From NCBI RefSeq assembly GCF_001264245.1, contig NZ_CP011339.1:62001-126000 (forward strand): 64,000 bases of DNA. Reading direction: 5' to 3'. Source of the DNA: Microcystis panniformis FACHB-1757. Lineage in GTDB: Bacteria > Cyanobacteriota > Cyanobacteriia > Cyanobacteriales > Microcystaceae. The notes beneath the pieces are model-generated. The model saw only the letters and a list, made by a program, of their open reading frames with translations. It did no database searches and was not told the origin of the DNA. Below are positions 49,017 to 59,200 of this stretch, one piece after another; the first letter of the stretch is position 1, and each line of letters opens with the position of its first letter. The position numbers were made by a program, and so were the translations under genes.

Positions 49017-50933
49017 ATGTCCACCTCAGCTACTAACATTAAAGTTCAATTTATCGAACATCGTCAACCTCCCCTAAATAGTGGTACTTATACAGTGGAA
49101 GTTGAGCAAACTGTTAAGACCAAAAACTCTCAGAAAATACCTGAGCAGACATTCAGTAAAGAGCTTACCTTTTATGTAGATGGCCATCGTTTTGCTCCCC
49201 TAACTCCTGATAGCATTTATGCCGTTTTTCCCCCTGCGGGAAACTTGGGCGAGTATTCTAATGCCTTGCCCCATATCATCCTCAAACGCGGTACTCTGCC
49301 TTGGGAGCGTACTATCAAATCAACAGATACTGATCTCCCTTGGTTAGCTCTCCTTCTGTTTCAGGAATCAGAAAAACCTGAACCAAAAACAATTAAATTA
49401 AAGGAACTCAAACCAACTTCTGGTAATATTAAATTTCCCACATTTAACTATGAAACTGGACAAAAAGATGAAGATGAGCTTACGGTAATTGATGTTCCTA
49501 AAGGCATTTTAGAAAAAATCCTGCCTTCGGAAGAAGATATAGCTCTCCTTGCTTATATTAACCAAATAACTAACGATCAAGGTAAATCTCTCAGTGAACC
49601 TTTAGCCACTATTTTAGGCAACCGTTTACCCAAGAAAGGGGAAGTGAGTACCGTTCATTTAGTCGCCCTTGAAGAACGCTATATTGAAGAACGCTATAAT
49701 GGAACATCTGGAGAATTTGACTATCAAGGCGCAGGACCTAACGATTTAATCCGCTTAGTCAGCCTTGTCAGTTGGAGTTTTGCCTGTGTTAATAGTAAGC
49801 ACAATTTCGATGCCCTGCTCAAAGAAATTGATCGCAAACCCGACACCCTCAGACTTCCCTCCGAAGGTAATAATCCAGCAAAGCAATACCTAGATTTAGG
49901 TTATGTACCTCTCCACCACGCTCTGCGACAAGGAGATAAAACAATTTCTTGGTATCATAGTCCTTTAAGTACAGGCCAAAGCCAAGATAACCTAACTGCT
50001 CCTGTTCCTATAGCTGATCAATTGATGCGTTATGATCCTAATACGGGTATGTTTGATGTTTCCTACGCTATGGCTTGGCAATTAGGACGAATGCTTACCC
50101 TACAAAATCAACCCCTTGCTGTGGAGATTTTTAACTGGAAACGCTCTAAAGCTCAGGAGTTACATCAGATACAGCAACAAGTACTGCACCTACCTTTCCA
50201 AGGCACAACTGAAACTAACGGGGATCTACCTACAGCGATCGCCAATTGGTTCCAAGATTTAGAATTGCTCAAAAACGTTCCCTTTAACTATTTGGTTCCC
50301 GATACACGGTTACTTCCCCCCGAATCTTTGCGCTTCTTTTGGGTAGATTCCTATTGGGTTGACTGCTTACAAGATGGGGCTTTTAGTGTCGGACGAGTCA
50401 CGAAAGAAGACTTGCGATTAGATGTTCAAAGTCGCAGTTTACGCCGAAGCAAAACCCAGTCTGATAAAACTATTACTGGCTTCTTGTTACATTCAGAAGT
50501 AGTATCCGGTTGGCCCGGTTTAGAAATAGAAGGTTACGTCAATCCCGTAACCGGAAATAATTTTGTCGGACCGGAGAATCAACTAACCATAATCCGAAGA
50601 GATCGGCTATCAGATAACATCTTACTCTGTTTTTTTGCAGGGGAGGTCAAAACTCTTGATCTTTCTCTTAAGGCATCATCCGTTAATTGTGGTGTAGATC
50701 CAATTGAAACAGGAACTAAGATTACTAAAGGACTACGACAACTCGACGGTAAGCAAACAACCGGAAACATAGAGGTTCCCTTCCGCAATCAAGATCTAAG
50801 AGTGATTGATATTAAGGAAATGACCAACAGGCTCAAACAAGGGTTAAAATCTACCTCCCAATTCACTTCTGCTCAATTTGCAGCCACCATGATTGAGGGA
50901 TCGCCCAAAGTTAGATTTGTCGCACGGGGTTAG
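49017..50933 (+). CDS. Large protein of unknown function closing the locus
   Basis: The 638-aa protein follows AAGAGGA (49000-49006). Its N-terminal domain includes ELTFYVDGHRFAPLTPDSIY, AVFPPAGNLGEYSNALPHII and LKRGTLPWERTIKS. I recall that pattern from uncharacterised proteins encoded near DUF6603 genes in other bacteria. Other parts are LPWLALLLFQE, GAGPNDLIRLVSLVSWSF, YLDLGYVPLHHALRQGDKTI, MRYDPNTGMFDVSYAMAWQL, and GFLLHSEVVSGWPGLEIEGY. I see no signal peptide, membrane segment or catalytic motif. It is intact and ends the locus. Confidence 0.7.
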   Translation: MSTSATNIKVQFIEHRQPPLNSGTYTVEVEQTVKTKNSQKIPEQTFSKELTFYVDGHRFAPLTPDSIYAVFPPAGNLGEYSNALPHIILKRGTLPWERTIKSTDTDLPWLALLLFQESEKPEPKTIKLKELKPTSGNIKFPTFNYETGQKDEDELTVIDVPKGILEKILPSEEDIALLAYINQITNDQGKSLSEPLATILGNRLPKKGEVSTVHLVALEERYIEERYNGTSGEFDYQGAGPNDLIRLVSLVSWSFACVNSKHNFDALLKEIDRKPDTLRLPSEGNNPAKQYLDLGYVPLHHALRQGDKTISWYHSPLSTGQSQDNLTAPVPIADQLMRYDPNTGMFDVSYAMAWQLGRMLTLQNQPLAVEIFNWKRSKAQELHQIQQQVLHLPFQGTTETNGDLPTAIANWFQDLELLKNVPFNYLVPDTRLLPPESLRFFWVDSYWVDCLQDGAFSVGRVTKEDLRLDVQSRSLRRSKTQSDKTITGFLLHSEVVSGWPGLEIEGYVNPVTGNNFVGPENQLTIIRRDRLSDNILLCFFAGEVKTLDLSLKASSVNCGVDPIETGTKITKGLRQLDGKQTTGNIEVPFRNQDLRVIDIKEMTNRLKQGLKSTSQFTSAQFAATMIEGSPKVRFVARG

Positions 50934-50934
50934 A

Positions 50935-51112
50935 GTTGTTGGGTAATGTCTTTGGGCTTTTGGGAAATCAAAAAGTACCGTATCTGGGAGTGTCGGGGGG
51001 AAAATTCCGGGACTTTTTCCCTGAAAATTAGGTAATTGACCCCCTCAAAATCGGTAAAACCCCACACCCCACACCCTACCCCCACGACAAACTTTTTCAG
51101 CAAACCCTAACT
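50935..51112 (-). repeat. Dispersed repeat, inverted copy at 54803-54993
   Basis: Read on the minus strand it resembles 54803-54993: TTTTACCGATTTTGAGG, TTACCTAATTTTCAGGG, and a GGGTGTGGGGTGT minisatellite. Its plus-strand start abuts the locus end, and its other end abuts the sigma factor gene. Confidence 0.8.
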
Positions 51113-52418
51113 AACTCAAACCTTCAAAATAATCGCGAATTTGATGACCTCGCCCGGATTGACGCAATTTTTGCAATGCTTTCAACTCAATTTGTCGTAC
51201 CCTTTCCCGGGATAATTCCAAAGTGCGACCGATATCGGCTAAAGAATGGGATTTACCATCGAGAAAACCATAGCGCAATTCAATCACTTCTCGTTCGCGA
51301 GTGGTTAAATCTGCCAATAATTCTCTGATATCTCTTTGCAAAGATTCATAGACAAAATGATTTTCTGAAGACACTGCTTCGGTTTCCAAAAGGTCTATTA
51401 ATTCCGTATCTTTTTCCTTACCTACCTTAATTTCCAAGGAAACCGAACGCGGCACTGTCATCAACACTTCCCGCACAGCTTCAGGAGTCACAGCTAACTC
51501 TTGGGCAATTTCCTCTACGGTCGCAGTGCGACCGCGGATTTGGGAGATTTTCCGTTGTGCCTTCTTAATTTTGTTGAGTTTTTCGGTAATATGAACTGGT
51601 AAGCGAATCATCCGGCTTTGAGTTGCGACCGCTCTCGTCATTCCTTGACGGATCCACCAGTAGGCATAGGTACTAAAACGATAGCCTTTGGTGGGATCAA
51701 ATTTCTTGACGGCCCGTTCTAAACCCAGGGTTCCCTCTTGAATCAAATCCAATAATTCTAAACCGCGATTCTGATATTTTTTGGCCACCGACACCACCAG
51801 ACGTAAATTGGCCTTGATCATTTGTTCTTTGGCACGGGTACCAAGGGCAATAATTTCTTCTAATTCCCCCACTTCTAAGCCCGCTAGGTGCGCCCAACGC
51901 TGTTTTCCTGCTTTTAAAGCATTTTTTAACTCAGACACGCTGATTTGGGCAGTTTTTGCCCAACGTTCTAGGGAAGGACGATGGGCTAACCGAGCGGTTA
52001 GCTGATCGCGCACCTCAATTAACTTGACAAATTGCTGTACTTGTGCATCACCTTGTTTAACGGCGGCGGCGCATAATTTCAGTAAAGACAGATGACGCTG
52101 TACCTGTTGCGCTTGTTCAACTTCCTCGTCCCGTTTGAGCAGAGGCACTCTGCCAATGTCTTGTAGGTATAAACGTACTAAATCGGTAGTTGTGCCGTTG
52201 CTGTAGCTTTTTTCGGGACTAGATACTAAATCATCTTCCAAATCACTGCCGAGAAAATCTTCATCCAGGTCGATCGAGTTTTCCTTCAATTTTAGGACAG
52301 AAAAAGAGGGAGAGATAAATTCAGTTTCGAGCGTCGAGGGGTTAATTGCAGACATGATGGCTTCTCTACGGCGACTGTGATAGGAATTAGAAACTTTTAA
52401 ATCGTTTTCCGTAGTCAT
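51111..52418 (-). CDS. RNA polymerase sigma factor, group 2 (SigC-like)
   Basis: The 435-aa protein has all sigma-70 regions: DLVRLYLQDIGRVPLLKRDE (1.2), EQMIKANLRLVVSVAKKYQN and LELLDLIQEGTLGLERAVKK (2.1-2.2), YRFSTYAYWWIRQGMTRAVA (2.3-2.4), TATVEEIAQELAVTPEAVRE (3) and TTREREVIELRYGFLDGKSH with SRERVRQIELKALQKLRQ (4). It lacks the long N-terminal region of principal sigma factors. The sequence most resembles SigC, which acts in stationary phase, heat or nitrogen stress. ATG at 52358 (MSAINPSTLE) could also be the start. Confidence 0.88.
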   Translation of the reverse strand: MTTENDLKVSNSYHSRRREAIMSAINPSTLETEFISPSFSVLKLKENSIDLDEDFLGSDLEDDLVSSPEKSYSNGTTTDLVRLYLQDIGRVPLLKRDEEVEQAQQVQRHLSLLKLCAAAVKQGDAQVQQFVKLIEVRDQLTARLAHRPSLERWAKTAQISVSELKNALKAGKQRWAHLAGLEVGELEEIIALGTRAKEQMIKANLRLVVSVAKKYQNRGLELLDLIQEGTLGLERAVKKFDPTKGYRFSTYAYWWIRQGMTRAVATQSRMIRLPVHITEKLNKIKKAQRKISQIRGRTATVEEIAQELAVTPEAVREVLMTVPRSVSLEIKVGKEKDTELIDLLETEAVSSENHFVYESLQRDIRELLADLTTREREVIELRYGFLDGKSHSLADIGRTLELSRERVRQIELKALQKLRQSGRGHQIRDYFEGLS

Positions 52419-52515
52419 AGCTTTCCCACTTAAGCGAGGAAATGATGCAGTTGGGAAAATTTTTTTCTCAAAAGTATTTATAATGGAGTGATTTTCCTGA
52501 CAGTCCTATTCCTAT

Positions 52516-53577
52516 CTATTCCTGATTTTCCAGATAATTACTGATCTCTTCTAGTTTAGCCAGGGCTTTTCCCGACTGTAAACATTGTTGTGCTTGCTGG
52601 AAAGCCGTGGGGATATCCGGGGCAATTCCACAGCGCCAAAGATAAAAACCACCGTTAAAAATTGCCGCATCGGTTAATTCGTTATTTTCTCCGGCTAATA
52701 AACCCTTTAATTTAGCGGTGAGCATCTCTAAAGATTCGAGGGGATAATCTGAGGGACAGAAGCCATAATCGCGAGGATTTAGGAAAAATCGCTGAAAGGA
52801 AGGGGGGTCGGTGGGATTTCCCAGACCAATAATCGCCGTCCGATTACAGGCTAAATCACAACTCCCCTCTAATCCTTTCACGGTGGTGAAATGAGAGATA
52901 TTTCTCAGGGCAAAAGTTTCGCAAAAACGATCTTCGGTGGGGGGGTGAACAAAACCCGATATTTGATGAATATTACCGACAAAAGGCGACCACATTAACT
53001 CTACCGTGGCCATGGGCGGACGTTTACCGATTTGCTCCCGATAGGTGATGAAATTCTGTACTAGGGGAAAATGGCGCGGAATATAGAAAAAAGTCAATCC
53101 TGTGGTGATTAAACAGTCTTTCACTGCTGCTAAGGATAATTGACTAAAATCTGCTCCTAATTGCTGCCAGATTTCCCTCAGGGAAATGCCGTATTTAGTT
53201 GGCATTCGATCGCCCCCGTGCAGGACTACGGGAATCCCCGCCGCCGCTAAGATTAAAGTAGTGATCGGGGTAACTGGGGCAGTGCGAGAGCGTCCATCGT
53301 AGGGATTGCCAAAAATAGCGATCGGATGCTGAAAAGAGGCTGATTCTAGGGTTATTTGCGGGCCAAGCTCGGCGTAGGCATCAAGCATTCCCGCTAACTC
53401 ATCGCTGGTGGGGCGTTTAATGCGATGGGCAATCATAAAAGCACCGATTTGGGCCGGAGTTGCTTCTTGGGTTAACATCATCTTGGTGGCCATCGCCGCT
53501 TCAGGACGGGTTAGATTTTTGCCCGTATGGGTGCCACTACCGATCGCTTTTAATAATTCTCGAAAAGTATCGCTCAT
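52516..53577 (-). CDS. Anthranilate phosphoribosyltransferase family protein (TrpD2-like)
   Basis: The 353-aa protein has the nucleoside-phosphorylase-like fold: FRELLKAIGSGTHTGKNLTR, AAMATKMMLTQEATPAQIGA, VLHGGDRMPTKYGISLREIW and a LELMWSPF-type site. It lacks the exact GTGGD motif of classical TrpD; here the site reads FGNPYDGRSRTAPVTPITT. Such proteins are related to TrpD but bind nucleic acid in some cases. It is not tryptophan-specific on this evidence. It lies between the sigma factor and ntcB on the same strand. Confidence 0.72.
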   Translation of the reverse strand: MSDTFRELLKAIGSGTHTGKNLTRPEAAMATKMMLTQEATPAQIGAFMIAHRIKRPTSDELAGMLDAYAELGPQITLESASFQHPIAIFGNPYDGRSRTAPVTPITTLILAAAGIPVVLHGGDRMPTKYGISLREIWQQLGADFSQLSLAAVKDCLITTGLTFFYIPRHFPLVQNFITYREQIGKRPPMATVELMWSPFVGNIHQISGFVHPPTEDRFCETFALRNISHFTTVKGLEGSCDLACNRTAIIGLGNPTDPPSFQRFFLNPRDYGFCPSDYPLESLEMLTAKLKGLLAGENNELTDAAIFNGGFYLWRCGIAPDIPTAFQQAQQCLQSGKALAKLEEISNYLENQE

Positions 53578-53644
53578 CTCAAGGAAGAAAATAAAGAGTA
53601 AATAGGATTGATGGGGATTCTTAAGGCTTTACAGGGGGATTTTC

Positions 53645-54592
53645 TCAGCTTTTAACCACACTTTGCTTCATTTGCCGCACTAATTGACAAAAATGAGCGA
53701 TCGGTGGTATCTGTAGGCGATCGCTGGTGGTGACAAGGACTACCTGACGGGTGAGACGATGACTAAATTTACCATTATTAAGATGGGGATTTTCGCTACT
53801 AGGGGAAGCAAGAGGACGAATGGCGAGGGTGGCATCGCTACGGGCCTCCATCAGGGCAGATTGAGGCAGAAGAGCGATAATATTACCCTGACGCACCACA
53901 CCGCGAAAAGCATCAAGGGTGTTTAATTCCATGACGGTTTTTAGGTGGGCATCCTGACGGGAAAACCATTCTTGTACTAATCTTTGCATTCCGTAGCCAT
54001 CTTTGAAAACCACTTGCGGATAGGGGATTAATTCCGACCATGGCACTTCTTTGTATTGGGCAAGGGGATGATTAGCGGCCATGAGAATTTCGATCGCTTC
54101 TTCGTATAATATTTCTACCACCATCTCCGGGCTAGAGGTGAGAAAACGATTATTCATTACCAAGGCCAGATCTACTAAACCATCCCGCAGCACTTTTAAG
54201 GCGCGATCACTGCCTAGGGCTGTAACTCTTAACTGAACTTCTGGGTATTCAGCACAAAATTTCGGCAAAATCGGCGGTAAATAATGGGCGCAGACGGAAT
54301 GAATCGCCGCCACGCACAATTCTGGCTGTTTTCCCGCCTGTAGGTCAGTGATTTCCTCGTGAACATTCGTCCATTCTTGACAAATTCGTTTCGCCCGGGG
54401 TAGCAATTTCTCCCCGGCAATGGTTAATTTCGCTTGGGCGGTACGATGGAAAAGAGGTAAGCCCAAATCGGTTTCTAGGGATTGAATCTGGCGGCTGATA
54501 GTCGATTGGGTGACTCCACACTGGCGCGCCGCTTGACCGAAATTGCCCGTATCGGCTACGGCTAAAAAGGCTTGCAACTGCTCGATCCGCAT
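53645..54592 (-). CDS. ntcB: LysR-family nitrogen regulator NtcB
   Basis: The 315-aa LysR regulator starts MRIEQLQAFLAVADTGNFGQ with a winged helix-turn-helix AARQCGVTQSTISRQIQSLE. The effector domain includes ELCVAAIHSVCAHYLPPIL, VTALGSDRALKVLRDGLVDL and VVFKDGYGMQRLVQEWF. These match NtcB, which activates nitrate and nitrite assimilation genes. The promoter has an NtcA site, as expected of ntcB. It is followed by a spacer of 67 bp to the TrpD-like gene start. Confidence 0.85.
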   Translation of the reverse strand: MRIEQLQAFLAVADTGNFGQAARQCGVTQSTISRQIQSLETDLGLPLFHRTAQAKLTIAGEKLLPRAKRICQEWTNVHEEITDLQAGKQPELCVAAIHSVCAHYLPPILPKFCAEYPEVQLRVTALGSDRALKVLRDGLVDLALVMNNRFLTSSPEMVVEILYEEAIEILMAANHPLAQYKEVPWSELIPYPQVVFKDGYGMQRLVQEWFSRQDAHLKTVMELNTLDAFRGVVRQGNIIALLPQSALMEARSDATLAIRPLASPSSENPHLNNGKFSHRLTRQVVLVTTSDRLQIPPIAHFCQLVRQMKQSVVKS

Positions 54593-54630
54593 TCTTTCTG
54601 GTTTTAATTACATTCCGTCATGACCTTATG

Positions 54631-54672
54631 ACGATAACGAATTTTATTGGGACTTTTGGTAGAAATTGCTAC
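54631..54672 (-). promoter_or_regulatory. NtcA-activated promoter of ntcB
   Basis: On the minus strand GTAGCAATTTCTAC (54672-54659) is a GTA-N8-TAC site. Exactly 22 bases later TATCGT (54636-54631) fits TA-N3-T. The -10 ends 39 bases before the ntcB ATG. The geometry is the same as at glnN. Confidence 0.85.
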
Positions 54673-54802
54673 CGTTTTCTCAGTTATCAGCTTCTGAAGG
54701 CAAGAGGCAACAGGCACTCGTGCAAAAGACAGAATCTGGCAATTCTCCTACCTCAAAAGAAGGTTAGAAACTAAGCACATCAAAGCTTTTAGCTTAACCA
54801 AT

Positions 54803-54993
54803 TAGGGTCTGCGGCAAAAAGTTTTTCCTGGGGGCAGGGTGTGGGGTGTGGGGTGTAGGGTTTTACCGATTTTGAGGTAGTCAGTTACCTAATTTTCAGG
54901 GCAAAAGTCCCAGAATTTTACCCCCGATCCCTCCAATGGTCGGCACTTTTTGAGGGAAAAAAAGTCTAAAAGTCTTACCCAACAAGGTTTTTA
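54803..54993 (+). repeat. Dispersed repeat, plus-strand copy of 50935-51112
   Basis: GTTTTTCCTGGGGGCAGGG, a GGGTGTGGGGTGT minisatellite, TTTTACCGATTTTGAGGTAG, TTACCTAATTTTCAGGGC and TCTTACCCAACAA match the other copy inverted. The gap 54593-55247 otherwise holds the ntcB promoter, this repeat and the duplication at 55011. Confidence 0.8.
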
Positions 54994-55010
54994 GATTTTT
55001 TCAGCCAACC

Positions 55011-55112
55011 GTAAATAGGATTGATGGGGATTCTTACGGCTGGACAGGGGGATTTTCTCAGCTTTTAACCAGACTTTGCTTCATTTGCCGCACTAATTGA
55101 CAAAAATGAGCG
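55011..55112 (-). pseudogene. Duplicated 3' end of ntcB
   Basis: About 102 bp match 53598-53699 with few differences, in the same orientation. It covers the last 18 codons of ntcB (AHFCQLVRQMKQS..), its stop and 45 bp of downstream sequence. No promoter or 5' part is present. Confidence 0.85.
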
Positions 55113-55247
55113 TTCGAGAGGCTATCTATGTGTGATCGATCGCTTCTATTCGAGTTATCGAATTTTCCCAATCAAACCGATCCGATCGGTCTTCGTGCGG
55201 CCTGTTTTTGCTAGGTTAAAATCGTCCCCTGTGTTATTTTTCAATTT

Positions 55248-55595
55248 ATGCCTTTACCGTCCCAATTAACTGCGCTCGTAGAAAGGATTGATCGAGAACT
55301 AGATCGCCTAGAAAGTGACGGGAGAGAAGCGATCAAAATCGGTACAGATCTGTTAAATCGTTTTCCCGATAATTTTACATTAATTCAATTGATGGCTTTT
55401 GTGAATACTAGCTTATTTTACGCTGATCGCGCAAGGAATCAAATCCGCGAGCGTGTGGAAAGTGTTGATCGATCAGAACCGACCCCAGCAAATTTACAGG
55501 AGGCCGGGGAAGATATCTCGATCGAGTTAGGACGTATTTTAGAGACTAGAATAAGGGTGACGCAGGTTAAAAATCGCTTGGAGGGTTTACGGTGA
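55248..55595 (+). CDS. Small helical protein of unknown function
   Basis: The 115-aa product is helix-rich (LTALVERIDRELDRLESDGR; ESDGREAIKIGTDLLNRF; EAGEDISIELGRILETRIRV) with no signal peptide. Its stop codon overlaps the ATG of the next small gene (TGATG), so they are probably translated together. I do not recognise a family; the pairing suggests a two-gene module. Confidence 0.6.
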   Translation: MPLPSQLTALVERIDRELDRLESDGREAIKIGTDLLNRFPDNFTLIQLMAFVNTSLFYADRARNQIRERVESVDRSEPTPANLQEAGEDISIELGRILETRIRVTQVKNRLEGLR

Positions 55596-55762
55596 TGGAA
55601 AGAAAAGAAACAGGACTAAATGAACGGGAACTAGAGGAAATTCTGGAAATGGCACGGGATGCGGCGGAAAAAGCCCGATCAATGTGCGAGGTAATTACAG
55701 AAAATTCTAAAAAATGGCGAGAAAGAGCGAAACAATCGCCGCAAGTGAGAGCGGGTGGCTGA
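55595..55762 (+). CDS. Small coiled-coil-like protein of unknown function
   Basis: The 55-aa protein (GLNERELEEILEMARDAAEK; MCEVITENSKKWRERAKQS) is strongly charged and helical. It overlaps the previous gene by one base at TGATG. No family is recognised. Confidence 0.5.
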   Translation: MERKETGLNERELEEILEMARDAAEKARSMCEVITENSKKWRERAKQSPQVRAGG

Positions 55763-55846
55763 AGTAACCGAACCGATATTTATGGGGAATAGTCGGGGGT
55801 TCGATCGATACGATAAACTAAACGATATCCACTCCAGAAAACCGCG

Positions 55847-56128
55847 ATGGTTCAAGCGACCGAATATCTCTATATCGTTCGAGACGACGAGATTTTACAC
55901 GGGGAACCAATTATCAAAGGAACGCGTACACCCGTCCGCGCCATCGTCGAAACTTGGCGTCTGGGAGTCGCTCCCGAAGAAATCCCCCTAGGAATGCCCC
56001 ATCTGACGTTAAGTCAGGTCTTCAGTGCGTTGACCTATTACAGCGACCATCTAGAGGAAATTAACGCTTATATCGAGCATAACCGCATTCCCGACGACTT
56101 AATCGATCCGCTGCTAAAAAATTCGTGA
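55847..56128 (+). CDS. DUF433 antitoxin-like protein
   Basis: The 93-aa protein has the DUF433 helix-turn-helix-like pattern: HGEPIIKGTRTPVRAIVETW, RLGVAPEEIPLGMPHLTLSQ and VFSALTYYSDHLEEINAYIE. Such proteins are antitoxins paired with PIN-type toxins. No toxin gene follows; gltB does, after 160 bp. It may be orphaned. Confidence 0.75.
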   Translation: MVQATEYLYIVRDDEILHGEPIIKGTRTPVRAIVETWRLGVAPEEIPLGMPHLTLSQVFSALTYYSDHLEEINAYIEHNRIPDDLIDPLLKNS

Positions 56129-56288
56129 ATAATCTCTTCGGCATAAAGGAACCCTTGTGACATCGGAACATTTCCTTAAGATATAAGACCGAAGGTCCAG
56201 TCTGGATACAGAATTGATATACCTAGAATCGCTACTCTGGCTCACCCTCTAGGCCATTCCCTTCCAGACTGCTAGGCTATCAGACAAA

Positions 56289-59200
56289 ATGAATAACAAT
56301 CAAACTCCACGGAAACAAGGACTATACGATCCCCGATTTGAACATGATGCTTGTGGTGTCGGTTTTATCGTTCATAAAACGGGTAAAAAGTCCCACGATA
56401 TTGTTGAACAGGCCTTAACAATTCTACTAAACCTCGATCACCGTGGCGCGTGCGGTGCGGAAAAAAATACCGGAGATGGGGCGGGTATTTTGTGCCAAAT
56501 CCCTGACCTATTTTTCCGGAAAGTGACCAGCAATCTAGGTTTTACCTTACCAGCAGCGGGACAATACGGGGTAGGAATGCTCTACACGGCCCCTGATGCG
56601 GAAATTCGCGGGAAAAGTCGCCAGGAATTCGAGAAAATCGCCGCCGAAGAGGGGTTAAAAGTTCTCGGTTGGCGTGATGTTCCCACGGATAACTCTAGTT
56701 TAGGCAATTCGGCCAGATCTACCGAACCCTTTATCGAACAGGTTTTCATCGAACGCAATGCCAATTTAAGTGATGATCTGGCCTTTGAACGCAAATTATA
56801 CGTTATTCGCAAGCGTTCCCACCTCAGTCGTCAATCTTTTAATCGTTACTGGTATCCTTGCAGTATTTCTAGTCGTACCATTGTCTATAAAGGGCAATTA
56901 ATGCCGGTACAGGTGGGTGACTATTTCCCCGATTTACACGACCCCGACTTTCAAAGCGCTTTAGGATTAGTCCATTCCCGTTTTAGTACCAATACCTTCC
57001 CCAGTTGGGAACGCGCCCACCCCTACCGTTATATTGCCCACAATGGCGAAATTAATACCCTGCGAGGTAATATTAACTGGATGCACGCCCGTCAGTCGAT
57101 GTTTGCCTCACCCTTATTCGGGGAAGACATCAAAAAAATCCAGCCGGTTATTAATATCGAGGGTAGTGACTCCTTAATTTTTGATAATGCCCTAGAATTA
57201 ATGGTTTTATCGGGGCGTTCTCTCCCTCACGCTGTCATGATGATGATTCCTGAACCCTGGGCAGCCCACGAATCAATGAGTGATGAGAAAAAAGCCTTTT
57301 ATGAATACCATTCCTGTTTGATGGAACCCTGGGATGGTCCAGCCTCGATCGCTTTTACCGATGGTACGATGATGGGAGCAGTGTTAGACCGCAATGGTTT
57401 ACGTCCTTCCCGTTACTACGTCACCAAAGATGACCTAGTAATTATGGCATCGGAAGCGGGAGTTTTACCCATTGAACCGGAACGCGTCGCTTTTAAAGGT
57501 CGTCTGCAACCCGGCCGGATGTTCCTTGTGGATATGAAAGAAGGTCGTATCGTGGCCGATGAGGAGATAAAAGAAGCTATTGCCAAAGCTCATCCCTATC
57601 GCCAGTGGTTAAACGAAAATTTAGTCAATTTAGATGATTTACCGGCTGTGGAAACTGCGCCACCGGAAACTTCTGTTTCCCTAATCCAACAGCAAACCGC
57701 TTTCGGTTACACTTTTGAAGAATTACGTCTTTTATTAGCCCCCATGGGCCGGGATGGAGTGGAAGCAGTGGGTTCCATGGGTTCCGATACACCCCTAGCC
57801 GTCTTGTCCGATCGGCCAAAACTGCTTTATGATTACTTTCAGCAGTTATTCGCCCAAGTCACTAACCCCCCGATTGACTCGATTCGCGAAGAAATTATCA
57901 CCTCTCCCATTACCACTATCGGCGCGGAGAGAAATCTCTTGGATCCGCAGCCGGAAAGCTGTCACCTGATTAAACTTAACTCTCCCATCCTCACTAACGC
58001 CCAATTAGCGCGTTTACAGGGCAATAGCGAATTTAACACCGTGACTATTCCCATTCTCTTCGATCCCACTTCGGGAGTCGAGGGGATGCGTAGCACAATT
58101 GAGGCAATTTGTCAAGAGGTGGACGAGGCAATTTTAGCGGGCGCGAGTATTATTATTTTAAGCGATCGAGGTATCGATAAAAATCACGCCCCGATTCCCT
58201 CACTGCTGGCGGTTGCTGGTTTACACCATCATCTCATCCGGCAGGGAACCCGCACCAGAGTCGGTCTTGTCTTGGAATCCGGCGAACCCCGGGAAGTACA
58301 TCACTACGCCCTTCTCCTCGGTTATGGTTGCGGTGCGATTAATCCCTATCTAGCCTTTGCCACCCTCGGCAGTATGATCGAGGAAGGTTTATTGGTGGGA
58401 GTTGACCACCAGACCGCCTGTAAAAACTACATAAAAGCCGCCACCAAGGGCGTAATTAAAGTGGCCTCTAAAATTGGCATTTCTACCCTGCAAAGCTACC
58501 GTGGGGCGCAAATATTCGAGGCTATCGGCTTAAATCGATCGGTAGTCGATCGCTATTTTACTTGGACAGCTTCCCGCATTGAAGGGGCCGATTTAGAAAT
58601 TATTGCCAAAGAATCCCTACTCAGACACGGCCACGCTTTCCCCGACCGGGATGTGAATGTGCATACCCTCGATATTGGCGGTGAATATCAATGGCGTAAG
58701 GACGGGGAAGCCCATCTTTTTAGCCCAGAAACCATTCATACCCTGCAACAAGCGGTAAAATTGGGCAAATACGATCTCTTTAAGAAATATTCCCAACTGG
58801 TCAACCAACAGAATCAAAAATTCTTCACCCTGCGGGGACTATTAACCTTTAAAAACCGGGAAAGTATCCCCATCGAAGAAGTGGAACCGATTGAAGCGAT
58901 TATGAAACGCTTTAAAACCGGGGCCATGAGTTACGGTTCCATTTCCAAAGAGGCCCACGAATCCCTCGCTATTGCCATGAATCGTATCGGTGGCAAGTCG
59001 AACACCGGGGAAGGCGGCGAAGATTCCGAGCGCTACACTTGGACAAATGAACGGGGAGACTCGAAAAATAGTGCCATTAAACAGGTAGCTTCCGGCCGTT
59101 TTGGTGTCACCAGTCTTTACCTCTCCCAAGCGCGAGAATTACAGATAAAAATGGCCCAGGGGGCAAAACCGGGCGAAGGCGGTCAATTACCGGGTAAAAA

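Noticed and set aside
38668..50933. A phage or contractile injection system
   Set aside because: Apart from tail-fibre-like repeats I see no sheath, tube, baseplate, portal, capsid or AAA+ ATPase gene. I keep it as an unknown locus.
56190..56230. NtcA site before gltB
   Set aside because: TACAGAATTGATATAC and its complement do not give GTA-N8-TAC.
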